In this document: in pieces, positions 37,371-49,100 of the stretch
Numbering within the stretch: the stretch's first letter is position 1
Layout: each line of letters opens with the position of its first letter
Source: Cyanoderma ruficeps
Taxonomy: Eukaryota; Chordata; Aves; Passeriformes; Timaliidae
DNA: 64,000 nt
Reading direction: 5' to 3'
NCBI GenBank assembly: GCA_008694505.1
Contig: VZDJ01000623.1
Span: forward strand, 2,662,442 to 2,726,441
The notes under the pieces: generated by a model
Told to the model about the DNA's origin: nothing
The model's database searches: none
What the model saw: the letters and a program-made list of their open reading frames with translations, nothing else
Position numbers and translations under genes: made by a program

Positions 37371-38431
37371 GTATTTGGACTTCGCAGTCAAGAGTGTAGG
37401 AAATGAGTCATTAATTCACATTTTCAATTGTGCAGAGAAGGAGGAAAAAACAATGTTTTCTTATGGTTAGAAGAATAAACTGTTATTTTATGCATTAGGA
37501 AAGAGCCGCCAACAGGGCTTGAGACTTTCTCCCCACACAAGAATAGCTGCCTTTCAGATACAAAAGTGGAAACAAATGTGCTTCTTAGCACATATCTTGT
37601 CTCATTCAAAAAACCCCTAAAGAACCATGTTCTCTGCTGATACAAATCAGCACAGCTCCAAAGTTAAACCCTCTGAGATGCTGACCACATCCTTACAGGC
37701 AGGAATGATTCAAAGAGCGGCACTGTGGCTCTTTTAACACCAGCTGAAGGCCACTGGGGAGCAGGGAAGGTGCAGGAAATGGTTTTGGGAAGCAGCTCAC
37801 ATTTATCTCTGTGCCACCTGGGGCAGCTCTCCATGCAAACCAGGGCTTTTGCATAAAAAATAAACCTTGGGCCCTCCTGCTGATCTACCAAGCACTCAAA
37901 GCCAACCCTGTGTTGCATTTAAACAACCTGTTTAAGATCCATCCTTCCCCAGCCCCAAGCACCTGGCTGGCTCTGGTGCCTGGCTGCTCATGTTTGGGCA
38001 TGGTCAGGAGGATGCTGGGACCACAGCTGTTGGCTCATGCTTGCAATTTATCTATGTAAAGATTGAAAAAAAGAAAAAAAAAATTTCCCTTTTTATTTTT
38101 TCTGTGCAATGCCACCTGCGGTGTAGAAAAAAAGCCCTTGGGCCCTGACTTTCCTCCTTCTATTATGTGATGATCTGAAAGGTGATGTTTTTACCCCAGG
38201 GCGTTTCCAGGGGACAAGAGGAGTGTGCAGCCAGTTCATATAAAGCGATCCTGGTTGGACAGGCCGGTTCCATCCCAGCTGCAAAATTAGGATGATGTTT
38301 GTTGTAGCTTTTACAGCAAAGGAGGCCTGGAGGCAGAACTTTGAGGAATCTGCTGAATGAGGAATGTTTTTGGGAGCATCACTCCCGCAGGGAGGGCAAG
38401 GTGAAGCAAAGCAAGTCCTTGATTTCTCAGT

Positions 38432-38445
38432 TCAGCAGAGGGCAC
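38432..38445 (+). promoter_or_regulatory. CTCF-like motif
   Basis: TCAGCAGAGGGCAC matches the CTCF core CCAGCAGRGGGCRC at all but the first base. Recognition is by motif only; occupancy is unknown. Confidence 0.4.
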
Positions 38446-39223
38446 ATCAGAGGCACAAACAGGATGTGTGAGACCCTTTTGCTGTGGTTTGTACTGGTTT
38501 AGCATCAATAAGTAGCAGGGTGGCAGAGCATCCCTAGCAAGGCCACACTGCCCCAAGCCATTAAGCAGAAAAGATGCTTCCTTGGATGTAAATTCGTTTT
38601 ACCAAGGCTGCAAATAGCCCAACCAAAGAAACTAGTAATGGTGAATAAGTGCATTGCTAGGAAAGGGGGGAAATGGATAGAAAAGTGTTTATCTTAAAAC
38701 CCATAAATACATAAATATAGAGTCCTTTCTGCTCCTGCCATGCTGAACAGCAGGACTGGGAAGGTGGGAAAGCCCTTTGGGTGCCCACACAGCCACACTT
38801 CACCAGGACCAGCACCCAAGGATGGAAGAAATGCTGAATTCTCTCCTAAGAATTGTGTTTTCTTACTAAATTTTAACTAACTTTCCCAAAATGTCTCTTG
38901 TTCCTGCACAGTATGTAAAAGGTAGTGCCAATTATTAATATCTCTATGATTTCTCTTCATTTAGGTCCTTACAATTCTACAGTTTCCACCACGCCAAACC
39001 AGGAATAGCTGCATTTTGAATTCTCCACTGGAATTTTACCATGATCACACAGTTGGCTTCAAACTGACATTGGAGAGAGGATGATGATGGTGACGTGCCA
39101 CCTTCAGACCTGTTGGGCGCTGCTTGGCACTTGGAATGCTGAAGTCAGGAACCATCAGGCACAGCTGGATAAAATCAGGATGTGAAATTGCCTGGTATTA
39201 AACTGCCCCAGCCACAATCTCTG

Positions 39224-39273
39224 CCATATATACCACGTATACCATATATACCATAAATACCATCTATGCCATA
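39224..39273 (+). repeat. 9-bp tandem repeat, about 5.5 units
   Basis: Units CCATATATA, CCACGTATA, CCATATATA, CCATAAATA and CCATCTATG, with a partial CCATA. The diverged units suggest an old, stable minisatellite. Confidence 0.9.
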
Positions 39274-41927
39274 AGGAGAAGCAGTCCCAAACTGACACCC
39301 ACAAGATCTACCCCTGCACCAGCAGTCCATGCACCCACTGCCCCCAAACCACAGTCACCCCTTGGGTTTTCTAAATAAAAATTGCTCCCTAACAGGAAAA
39401 TATTCCCACTGCTCATACACATGCATGCCCACATGGCTATCAGCCTGGCTTTTCCAAATTAATCCAGACTTCTCTTAAGGGACAAGGCAAGGAGAACTTG
39501 TTTTTCTTATGACAGTGTAGAGGCAGATGAGGGTGGAATATTAAGAAGAGTAAGGAAAAGATAGGAAAGAAGTGAAAACAGCCCTTTTTTTTCCTCACAT
39601 AATATATAATCTGAAGGCAACCATTCTCTGGAAAAAAGGAACTTTTTTTTTTTCTGTTTGGGAGGTGGTTTTTAAGGAGAGCAAGGTGCTGTGTGCATTA
39701 GTCCTGGGTCCTCCTGGAAGAAGAAGTGGCACAGATCTGGGGGATGGGAAGCAATGGCAGGGCAGATGGAACTGTTGTGCTGGGAGGCAACAGGAAAAAT
39801 AAACGAGCCTGTGTTGGTTCAAAAACATCACAGATGTGGCTATTCCAGGATTGCTGGTGCAGCGGGTTCCTGGAACTGTTTGTCTGAACAGCCACCCTGT
39901 GTGCTCAGCCCCTGACAAACACAGAGCAACCCAGGGTACAAGAAGACCCATGTCACAGTGCTATAATAAGATATGTGGCTCCATCAAGCTGCATCCCTCT
40001 CCAGGAGAATGGCAGGCATTTCTGGAACAGCCCTTTTCACTAACTAAAGGAGCTCTTTTTGGAAAATAACCCCACCTGCTCTAAATTTCATTTTCCCATT
40101 GCATAAATTAAGAATCAAATAAACTGGGTCAAACAGACTCTAATATTCAAAGTTTTTAAGGAAGAGGCAGCAGCAAGTATTAGCACAGAGTCTGGCTTAG
40201 ATGCATTTTGTTTTTTCCAGGCCATCATCCACAGCATGGTTTCACAGTTGTTCCACTCTGACAGGGAACAATGGTCTCATCTGCACAGATACACCCAAAA
40301 CTAAGGCTGAACATGAACAGTACATCCAGAATCTCCAAGAAGTTTGAAATTTAATCTTGCCAGGCAGTCCCTGCAATGCTTGGTGATGTTTGTTTTCCCA
40401 AGTTAGCAGAAGCCTGGAAGCAGGTGTACAAAGGTAGGATGAGCTCTCACTAATTTCAAGGCTTTTCTTGCACTGGTGAAGTCATCTGGCTACAGATCTG
40501 TGATTATCTGTGTTCAGGTATCTGTCAGATACAGACCCTCCTGTCAGCTCCTTATCATTTGACCCTGGCCCAGCATTCTTAGTTAAGGCTGATTAAACTG
40601 TGAAAACCAGTTGTATGACATTCCTGTGGTGCACACAATCCAGCTGGATGAGGCAGGATAATGTTTCCAAGGATCTGCAGTCTGGGCCATCATTAGTCCT
40701 AAAATGAACAGGCTTTGAGCATGAGAGGTTACATGGGAGATAAACTGGTGGCCACTATCACTTTTCTCTATGATTTTTTAAAACATAGAAGTAGCCGACA
40801 ACAGCAGCTGACAACTGGATTGTTGACATCCAGAACTCAACCTGCTCATTGACTGCTGAGGATGGAAATGATTCAAGTCAAACCATGTTTGCAAATGACA
40901 CCGAAGCTCATGGGCCCCGATACTTGAAGAAGTTGTACAGGTGAGGTTCAGGCTTCAATTCTCCCATAGAGTGTCCACCAAGGTCCATTTTGTAAGGGAA
41001 ACTTTTGCTGTAGTATTTGAAGTCTTACCATGAAGATGAAACCAGGACAGAACTTGCTCTCCAGCAGGCAAGCTCTAGAATGTGGTTAAACAGGGACAAA
41101 ACAAAGGCCACATAGGACAGACAGCTTCTAGTTAAGGGAGTTGAATTTACATGGAAAACTCAGTGAGGAAGGTAAAACCTCACAGTAGGTGGTGTTCTGC
41201 TACCTGCAGAGGCCAGATTAGATCTTATCTGACTTCACCAGCACGGTAAAACACACAGACACGGTAAAACACAGCTCAGTCCCTCTCAAAACATCACCCA
41301 TGGGAGCTGACAGTGGCTGCATTCCTGTCGGTGGGATGGTGATCAGCTGGGAGATGCATGTGTGGAGAAAAGACTAAACCCATTACTCCATTTAGGATCT
41401 GGGAGAGAAAGGAAGACAAGGGGAGAGGAAAGTATGAGGATGCAGTTGGGTGGTGTCCTCATGAGCACAGTGAGGTGGTGGGAATACAGAGTGAATGCTT
41501 TGTCTGGGAGATGCTTTTGGAGCAATGACAGCCTGGGGGTTGTAGGGATGTGGCAGGAGGTTGCTCCTGCCCAGTGATTCCTGGCTCTTTCCACAACTGC
41601 TTTGGTGCTCACTTTCCAGGAGGTCTGGCTCACCTCTCCTGCACAGAGCCAGGCCCCAGCCCAACCAGGGAACCTCACAGGCATATCACAGAACCATGAA
41701 GAGACGTGGGACACCTTTTAATTAGCCTTAAATAGAGTGTGATGGAAGACCAGCTAGTGAAGAGATGTAACATTCACTCCAGGATTTTGGGTCAGTTGGA
41801 GACACGCACAAAATGACACAGGGACTGAAGTTCAGGTGTCCGTGAAGGGTTGTGTTAAGGCCCATGAACCTCAGTGAGACTTAACCAGATTAGAGCATGC
41901 CAGTGACTGGGATGATGAAGCCAGCTT

Positions 41928-42020
41928 CTCTGCACCTCAGTTTCCCCCTCAGGAGTGAGGATGATGATGCTTATCAAAGAGCATGCAGTGAGGATAAATC
42001 AAGACAAGAGCCTTAACAGC
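41928..42020 (+). mobile_element. Probable MIR SINE fragment
   Basis: CTCTGCACCTCAGTTTCCCC, then a GAGTGAGGATGATGATGCTTATC block and GCAGTGAGGATAAATCAAGA. This follows the conserved MIR order (CTCTGTGCCTCAGTTTCC, then the AATGGGGATAATAAT region, then TGTGAGGATTAAATGA). MIR is an ancient amniote family and copies in birds are few and very diverged. The match is from memory and the left boundary may lie farther upstream. Confidence 0.55.
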
Positions 42021-44682
42021 AAATTGGACAGAGACCGTCATATTCCAGCAGAAACTACCACAAAATTGAGGTGACAGCTGCTGGGGTTTGATGTGCCCCT
42101 AGAGCAGAGTGTTCACAGCAGCCACTGCTCATGGCCCCGTGCATGTGTGGGATATGAGGGCAGGCAGGCAAACAAGAGCCTGTGAGGGCTTTGTTCAGCC
42201 CATAGTCGACTTTAGAGACAGTTTGGCAGCTTGATGATGGGGGGAAAAGTGGGTATTGCTAAATGAAAGGAGCAAAGTTGGATAAAGCATTCTGGCTTTC
42301 CTCACTTTTTATGCCCGTGCAAATTTAATTAAGGGAGAGTGCCTAAAATATGCCATTCAATTAAATGAATTTTCAAAGAGCACAAAGTGAACTCCAGTTC
42401 CGTCAGGGAAAGACACCTGCATTGTGGCACAAGGCTTGAAGACACAGGTTTGATTAAACACCTTGTAGCAACCTTTGTGGGGCTGTAGCTCTCACAACAA
42501 TTATGTGAAAGCATATTTTCCCAGCTGAATTATAGAGCTCTGAAAAATGAGGTTCACCTTTCTACTAAAAACCTTTCCTTCACCATCAAACTCTGCATAA
42601 CTCACCCTCTGGAGATCCTTTCACAGTCTGCTCACATCCCAGCAGGCATGAGTTTGCACAGTTGGAAGAATCTCACCAGCTGACATTGGCCATGGCATCC
42701 TGAAAGTCAGGAATTTCAGTAAAACTTTCCAAAAAATATTTGATTTTGCTAAACACAGGCAACTTCTCTTTTCAGATCTGGCAGTGAATGAGGCTTTTGG
42801 CTACAATTGCAAAACTGGATCTCTTCTTTGCTTGGCAGCTCATCTGGTAATTATGTTGTGTAAAAGGAGTATGGCTTGCAAAAAGGGGAGGGCACAGATT
42901 GAGCCCTTGAGCAGCTTCAGCTAAGCTCCATCACTTGTTTGCTGATGGGGTGTTTGCTCTGTGCAGAGCAAGACAATGATTAAGCCTAGATCCAAAAGTT
43001 CATCCCAGGTTTACAGCTACTCCATGAGTAGTGCCTGGTCCTGAGAACAGGATTATCCCCGGTGTTAGTTGTCCTCTGCCAATGCAGCTGGCAGGTTTGA
43101 GCTCAGATATTTACCCTTCATGCAGGAAGACCTGAGCTCCAGGCACAGCTCGGGGCAGTCCTGATGTCCCTTCTCTGGAGAAAAGAAACTCCCATGCTTT
43201 TTCTGAAGCACTCGCTGAATTTGGGGTCTGTTTGCCAGGGAGCACTGTGACATGGCCTAAACCCATTGCAAAATCATGTTTTATGTAAAGAACAGAAATT
43301 CAGATTTGAATAAGCTCATGCTTATGTGAAACTCCACTTTTCCCTTCCAAGCCAGTGGGTCCTTTTTCTCACTTAGGTCCTCTTTACCCATTAGCTTTTT
43401 TTCTTTCAACTTCTTTATGAGATTTTAATTGGTCCCACCCTGGATTTGAGGATCTCCAGCTGCCCATGGCCTGCTAAGGTTCATTCAGCTATTTCAGGGC
43501 TGGAAGAGGACAGGATATATCCAGGATATATTCAGTCACATTTCCATTGTCGTCCCTGCAACGTAACCCTGTTGCAGCCCTAAATAACATATTGGGATGG
43601 GGAATCTGCCCATTAACAAAAATTAAAACACCTCTTTTGGGTTGATTTGGGCAACAGGACTCTGTTCTGGTTCTTGTTCCATCTTGGCCCATCACTGGCT
43701 GTTGGCACTGTGCTGCTCCTTGCATGTGAGTGTCAGCCTGGACTTAATGTGGTGACTGAAGTTAATTAGCAAAGCTCCTTCTCCTGTTGTTATTCACCAA
43801 CGTAATGTCTGTGGAAGGAAAGAACAAAATGAGCCAAGTTCATTTCAGTCCTGTGAAAAACCCGGAAAAACAGCAATGTTCACCAAATGGGAAAAAGAGA
43901 AAATGAGGAGATTAAAAGAAAATCAATTTCCAGCTTCTAAGAGGACCTTGCCAATAACAATATAAAAGATAGCTGAGTGTTCTGCTTAAATGAAAAAAGT
44001 GATTGCCTCGCAGGCAAGTGAATGGTTTTCCATATCTTCTTCTTCTTCTGCCTCTGTCATTTAATTTTTTTTTCCTCCACTTTTATTATTTGACTCCATT
44101 GGTGTGGTGAGATGGTGCTGGAGGCTATTGACATTTCTCCTTGGTGCAAGTGGAGGTGACATCCAGAATAAGTCACCTCCTTTGGAGAGGATGAGTCTGG
44201 TCTGTGACCCCTGGAAGTGAGTTGTGTTGATGCAACATTCACATGGCTCAGATAAACACATCAGGCTCAGGAAGACGAGAGCTCATAGTTCATTTACAGC
44301 CTTAACAGTGAAATCACACAAAACTAAGGAGGTGTAATGCATCCTCAGGGCAAATGTGCACCCAGTGCAAGCATGGGACAGGCTGGAGAGGGAAGAGGGG
44401 CTCTTCCATGGTTCCAATCAGCCTAACTGTGACTACTGAGTGCTTCACAGGCAGTAGTATCTGGCCTCTGAGTATTATTTTGAGGTTCACAAGCCAAGTT
44501 CCCTTATGGATAACCCATTGGACAGAAGAACAGTGCAGTGAGCAGCTAAACCAGCCAAACCCCACATCTTACACCCTTGAGCCCTCTTCTGCACTTGCAG
44601 CCTCTCCAGGCTCCCTGATGCCCAAGGGAACATGTCTGTCCAGGGAGGAATAACTGGATCTCTTCTCTCTGCTGTGGCTTCT

Positions 44683-44718
44683 CATTTTCAGTAGACTCCT
44701 CATTTTCAGTAGACTCCT
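44683..44718 (+). repeat. Perfect 18-bp tandem duplication
   Basis: CATTTTCAGTAGACTCCT occurs twice, at 44683-44700 and 44701-44718, without mismatch. Confidence 0.97.
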
Positions 44719-44986
44719 CTTTTGGAGCTGGCCTGTGATGGAAAGGGGTACAAAAGTCAGAATTTGTTGGGAGTGGAGAAGACCAACAGGCACACGTACA
44801 GAGCTGGGGCAGAGAGAGGTGTGATCAGATAATCCTCCCTTCCTGAGGGCATGGTCTCTTAACCCCACTTGTCAAAGACAATCAGGTTGTAAAGTCAAAC
44901 TCTCAGGAGCCAGGAAATACCAGAATTAGCAGCCTGCACAGCCCAATCTGGGTCATTCTGCACATCAAATGTGAGGAGGCATCCTT

Positions 44987-45205
44987 TAATTATCTGATCA
45001 CCTATCATTTGGGGTTATTTTAATCTGGCAAACTGCTCCAGGCCACATTAACACACGCTGCTCAAGCCGCACGCTGCATTCGACATTAATTTCCTCGCGA
45101 GCGCCTGTGCGAAGCCCCCGCGCCTGATCAATATTAATGCCTTTATCTGCACAGTGCTCCTGCCATATCACCAGCTGGGGAGCTGAGCCACACAGAGATT
45201 AAGGC
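44987..45205. promoter_or_regulatory. Candidate conserved enhancer-like block
   Basis: AT-rich homeodomain and GATA-type cores (TTAATTATCTGATC, ATTAAT, TCAATATTAAT, TTATCTG) surround a core of about 75 bp (45050-45125) with about ten CpG sites, including the palindrome CTCGCGAG at 45094-45101. CpG this dense is unusual away from a promoter in this window. Function is inferred. Confidence 0.35.
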
Positions 45206-45511
45206 CAAAATGATCAAACGAGCTTGCTAATTTTGGGGGCTCGATTTGCAGCACCGGGGATCTGATCTTCCCCAGCACTCAGTGTTTGGCTGCGCTCGGT
45301 GTGCCTGAAGCACAGCTCCCGCTGGCTTGTTCCTGTCTCCCAGGGCAGATCCATCCTGAGTGCCCTGTGTGAGGCAGCAGGAGTAGGAAGGAGAACTTTT
45401 TGGGGAGCTCCTTTGCTGTGCAGATGAATTTCCTGTGCTGAACTGTTCAGAGTAAGGGAGAAATCCTGGGGGGGGGAAAAGCAAACAAAATCCAATCAAA
45501 CCTGTATTGGC

Positions 45512-46114
45512 CATCAGTGTGTGCCCAGGTGGCGAAGAAGGCCAATGCCATCCTGGCCTGTGTCAGCAAATGTGTGGTCAGCAGGACCAAGGCAGTGATT
45601 GTCCCTGGAACTTGGCACTGGTGAGGCCTCACCTCATATCCTGGGGTCAGTTTTGGGCTCCTCATGACAAGAAAGACATTGAGGGGCTGGAGTGTGTCCA
45701 GAGAAGGGAATGGAGCTGGGGAAGGGTCTGGAGCACAAATCTGATGAGGAACAGCTGAGGGGGTGTTTATCCTGGAGAAAAGAAGGCTCAGGGAAGACGT
45801 TATTGCTCTCTACAACTCCCTGAGAGGAGGCTGTAGCCAAGTGGAGGTTTGTCTCTTCCCCCAAGTAACATGGGACAGGACAAGAGGAAATAGCCTCAAC
45901 TTGTGCCATGGGAGGTTTAGATTGGATTAAAAAAAAATTCTTTACTAGAAGAGTTGTCAAGCACTGGAACAGGCTGCCCAGGGAAGTGGCTGAGTCACCA
46001 GCCCTGGAGGTATTTAAAAGACAAGTAGATGTAGCATTTGGGGAAATTAGTGGTGGCCTTAAGAATGCTGGGACTTGATGATCTTAAAGATATTTTCCAA
46101 TTTAAATGATTTTA
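45512..46114 (+). mobile_element. CR1 LINE, 5'-truncated, sense (about 600 bp)
   Basis: It starts within the C-terminal end of CR1 ORF2 (reverse transcriptase): the + frame around 45615-45710 still reads ALVRPHL, then FWAPHDKKDIEGLE and VQRR, with changes. The 3' UTR follows (TGTTTATCCTGGAGAAAAGA, GGAACAGGCTGCCCAGGGAA), ending GGACTTGATGATCTTAAAGA and AAATGATTTTA. The long 5' truncation is the usual CR1 outcome. It is not functional. Confidence 0.88.
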
Positions 46115-49100
46115 CATTGTCAAATTGGAAGTCTTTGGAAACCTTGTTTTTCTGATATTTTTGCGGCTTTTCTGTCCTTACTTTATCAACCAATATTCTT
46201 CCAATATAAATTTTGGAGATCTAAAGTCCCGAAGTATTCCCCTTAAAACCCAAGCGTGCAAATGCAATTCTGCCAAATTAACTAGAGAAAGATCCAGTTC
46301 TGATTTTTATCAGTACTTATCTCATTGGTGGGATGCAGCCTGTTGGACCCTGAGGCAAACCTCCAACTTCCCAGCCCAGGGACTGAGAGAGGAGGTGTGT
46401 GAGCAGGGTTTGTGTTGGCCATGCAGCTCTCTAAGGTCATGATATATCCAGTGATTTCACACTGGATGCTTGGCACCAGGGAAACATCCACATTTTGGAC
46501 CCCAGAGCTCAACATTAGGATCTGAGTGGGGTGTGTGGTTTTGCCCTTTCTAACTTTTGTCCCTGGGAACATCTCCTGTCCCTCCTCCCTCTGTCCTGCC
46601 CATCTATTCCCTGCTCCCTGTCTGTGTCCTGCCAGCTCTCCCATTGCCCAAATCCATCTACACCCCTTTGTTACTCCTCTCTCTTCTGCTTTGGCAGTGA
46701 TAGGATTTTTTTTCCTCCCACTACACTTTTATATGACCATGATTTACGACCCTGGGTTTAAAGATTTATTGCAATGTACACATGACACAGCAGCCTCTAA
46801 GTGATGTATTTAGCCTGGTTATTATTCTCTTATATAGCAATTTTTCCAAAGTAAAACAAGCAGCCTCATGTTGTCAAAACTCTTGTCCTCTAACTTCTGG
46901 GTTTTATTCTGATGAGAATAAAACCAGGGAAGAGAAGCAACTTAAAGAGGTTGGCTGGCATCTGTAAACCTCACGAGTAATATAAACACATGGGAGCTTA
47001 ATCAAGCACCAGATGGTCTTCAGGCAATTAATTGCAGGTTGAGGATTCACATCAACATCAGCTCTTGTTCATTCCTCTTTACAGAAATGGTTAAAAACCT
47101 GACAGAAATTTAAGTTCCCTCCTCCTTCTGAGAAAAGCAGCAATGGCAGCAACCATTTATCACTTCCTCTCCCTTGCTTTTGCATGTTTTAGGATAGTGT
47201 TTTACCTATCTAAGATGAGTAAGGGCCTTAGGTCATCTTAGAGGGCTTAAACTGATCTAAGGCTTTAATGTGCTTAAAGGTGGTGGAAGGACATTGATTA
47301 TATTTAACCCAAAAAACCCACAAACAACCGTGTACCTAAGACAGGCAGAAGTCTCTCGTTTGGCATGGATTTGTGTTCCTTTCTTCACATGCATCCTCTT
47401 GATGTACAGGCCAACTTAAAGTCCCCTAAAATCACTGAGAAGTCTTAAATTAGCTCAAAGGAGCACTGCTGTTGGCATCAGCAGCAACAGGTTCAGCCTT
47501 CTGTTGTGGACATTCTCAGAGCCAAGTCTATCATTTTCGGCACTGAACTTGTGGCGTCAAAACTGAGCTGGAAAACATTAAAACCCAACCATAACCACTA
47601 GTTTCACCTGTGGTGAAAATCCAAAACCTGTGGTTCCACATCAAAGTGCATGTTTCCAACTGCAGTTTTTTAAATTACTACCCAATTAAAGAAATAGCAC
47701 TGAGCCTTTTTTTTAAATAAGCCATTTTTTCATTAAATAAACATTTGAAATTGTGATTTAAAAGAAGCAAATCTGTCTCTCTCTTTTATGCAAGCAAATC
47801 TTGTCATAATTTTATTTTTTCATGACTAAGCATAATACCCAAGAAGATTTCCTCCAAATTTCCAAACGGGGCAGAGGCTGGAGCTGCAGCATTCCCATCA
47901 TTGGAAATGCCAAGAAATCCTGTGAGTTTGGATGGAATTATTACCGTGCTAGTCAGACCCGGCACCTCAAAAAATGAAGACCTGTGCTGCCAAATTTGAA
48001 GATGCCTTGCCCCGGGATTTTACTTCCTCTCAGGGTTGTCTCAGAGGCTATGAAACATCCAAGATGTCATTTTGCTTTGAGTTTCTTGCCAAGGTCTACA
48101 CTCGTGTATGACAGCTTTGCTATCACTGCCTGTGGGAGCAGACCAGCACTAAAACCTGGCTCCTCCTATGTGTGTGTGACACCAATAATCCACCTTCTCA
48201 CTGGGATTGGCCCACATTTTTTCTGTCATAAGCAGAAACGCCACTATCTGAGGTTGCTACGTGGTAGGGAAGGCAGCAGAGAAAACAGCTGTGGGCTTGA
48301 GTGCTGTTTGCTTTACACTGATGCTGCTCTGGAGCTCGAACGTGAGGTTTTAACCCTAAACATGACCATGGACGTGTGGGTGCTCCTCTCCTGGGCTTAG
48401 ACCTCAGCAGCTGAGCCACAGCCACGTTTCTGATGTTCTTGCAGAAAAGTATCAATAGTGCTGATTTGTAATTGGAAAGGAAGATGATATTGTATGACTC
48501 AGAAACGATGCTGGGAAAGAGGTGTGATATTACGGTATTTAAGCACAGGAAAACCAGGTTGACTGTGGAAAAGCTTGAAAAACAGACATGACTCCTTTAT
48601 TTATGTTCATGATAAACTGATTTGCACAGTGCTCATATTAAGGGTCAGCAGTGAACGTGGCCAAGCACAGCCATACCATACATGACCAATCCCAACATCA
48701 GCAGGAAATACCAAGCAGTAAAAATACAGTTTCAAATACTACTCCAAAAATCCTGTCACTTTATCCTGAAATAAAATACCTCATGTTGGAGTCGATTTTG
48801 AATTTCTCCCCTAAATTTACAGTATTGCCAGAGAAGGCCTTAAAAAACAGTTGGAACTTGTCCATCTGCAGTGCAAGGGTTTGGTGTGGAGTGGTTGGGT
48901 GCATGTGCAGCTTGTGAAGTTGTCTCAAACATGCACCAGCCACGCCTGCTCATTAGCCATTTTCTGATACAGCCCTTGGCAGGGCTGCAGAGTGTGCCCA
49001 GGTAATGAGAGATGGCCTCTGTGCAGACACTAAAAGGGCTTGAGTTGATATTTTATTGTCAGTGTTAACGCTGGCATTGCTGTGCATTTCATTTCACCGC

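Larger units (their letters stand above)
34554..41927. other. Intergenic, no gene recognised
   Basis: About 7.4 kb. It includes a 16-bp duplication (35636-35667), an A-rich simple tract (37283-37370), a CTCF-like motif (38432-38445) and a 9-bp tandem repeat (39224-39273). Patches at 34850-34990 and 36380-36490 are rich in homeodomain-type TAAT and ATTA cores and may be conserved elements. No coding exon is seen. Confidence 0.65.
42021..45511. other. Intergenic, no gene recognised
   Basis: About 3.5 kb. It contains a perfect 18-bp tandem duplication (44683-44718), a TAAT-rich patch near 42320-42400, and a compact CpG-dense, possibly conserved block at about 44987-45205. No exon is seen. Confidence 0.65.

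Noticed and set aside
39572..39951. Overlapping open frames on both strands with CPA-rich segments
   Set aside because: Mutually overlapping short frames without motifs; shadows of each other.
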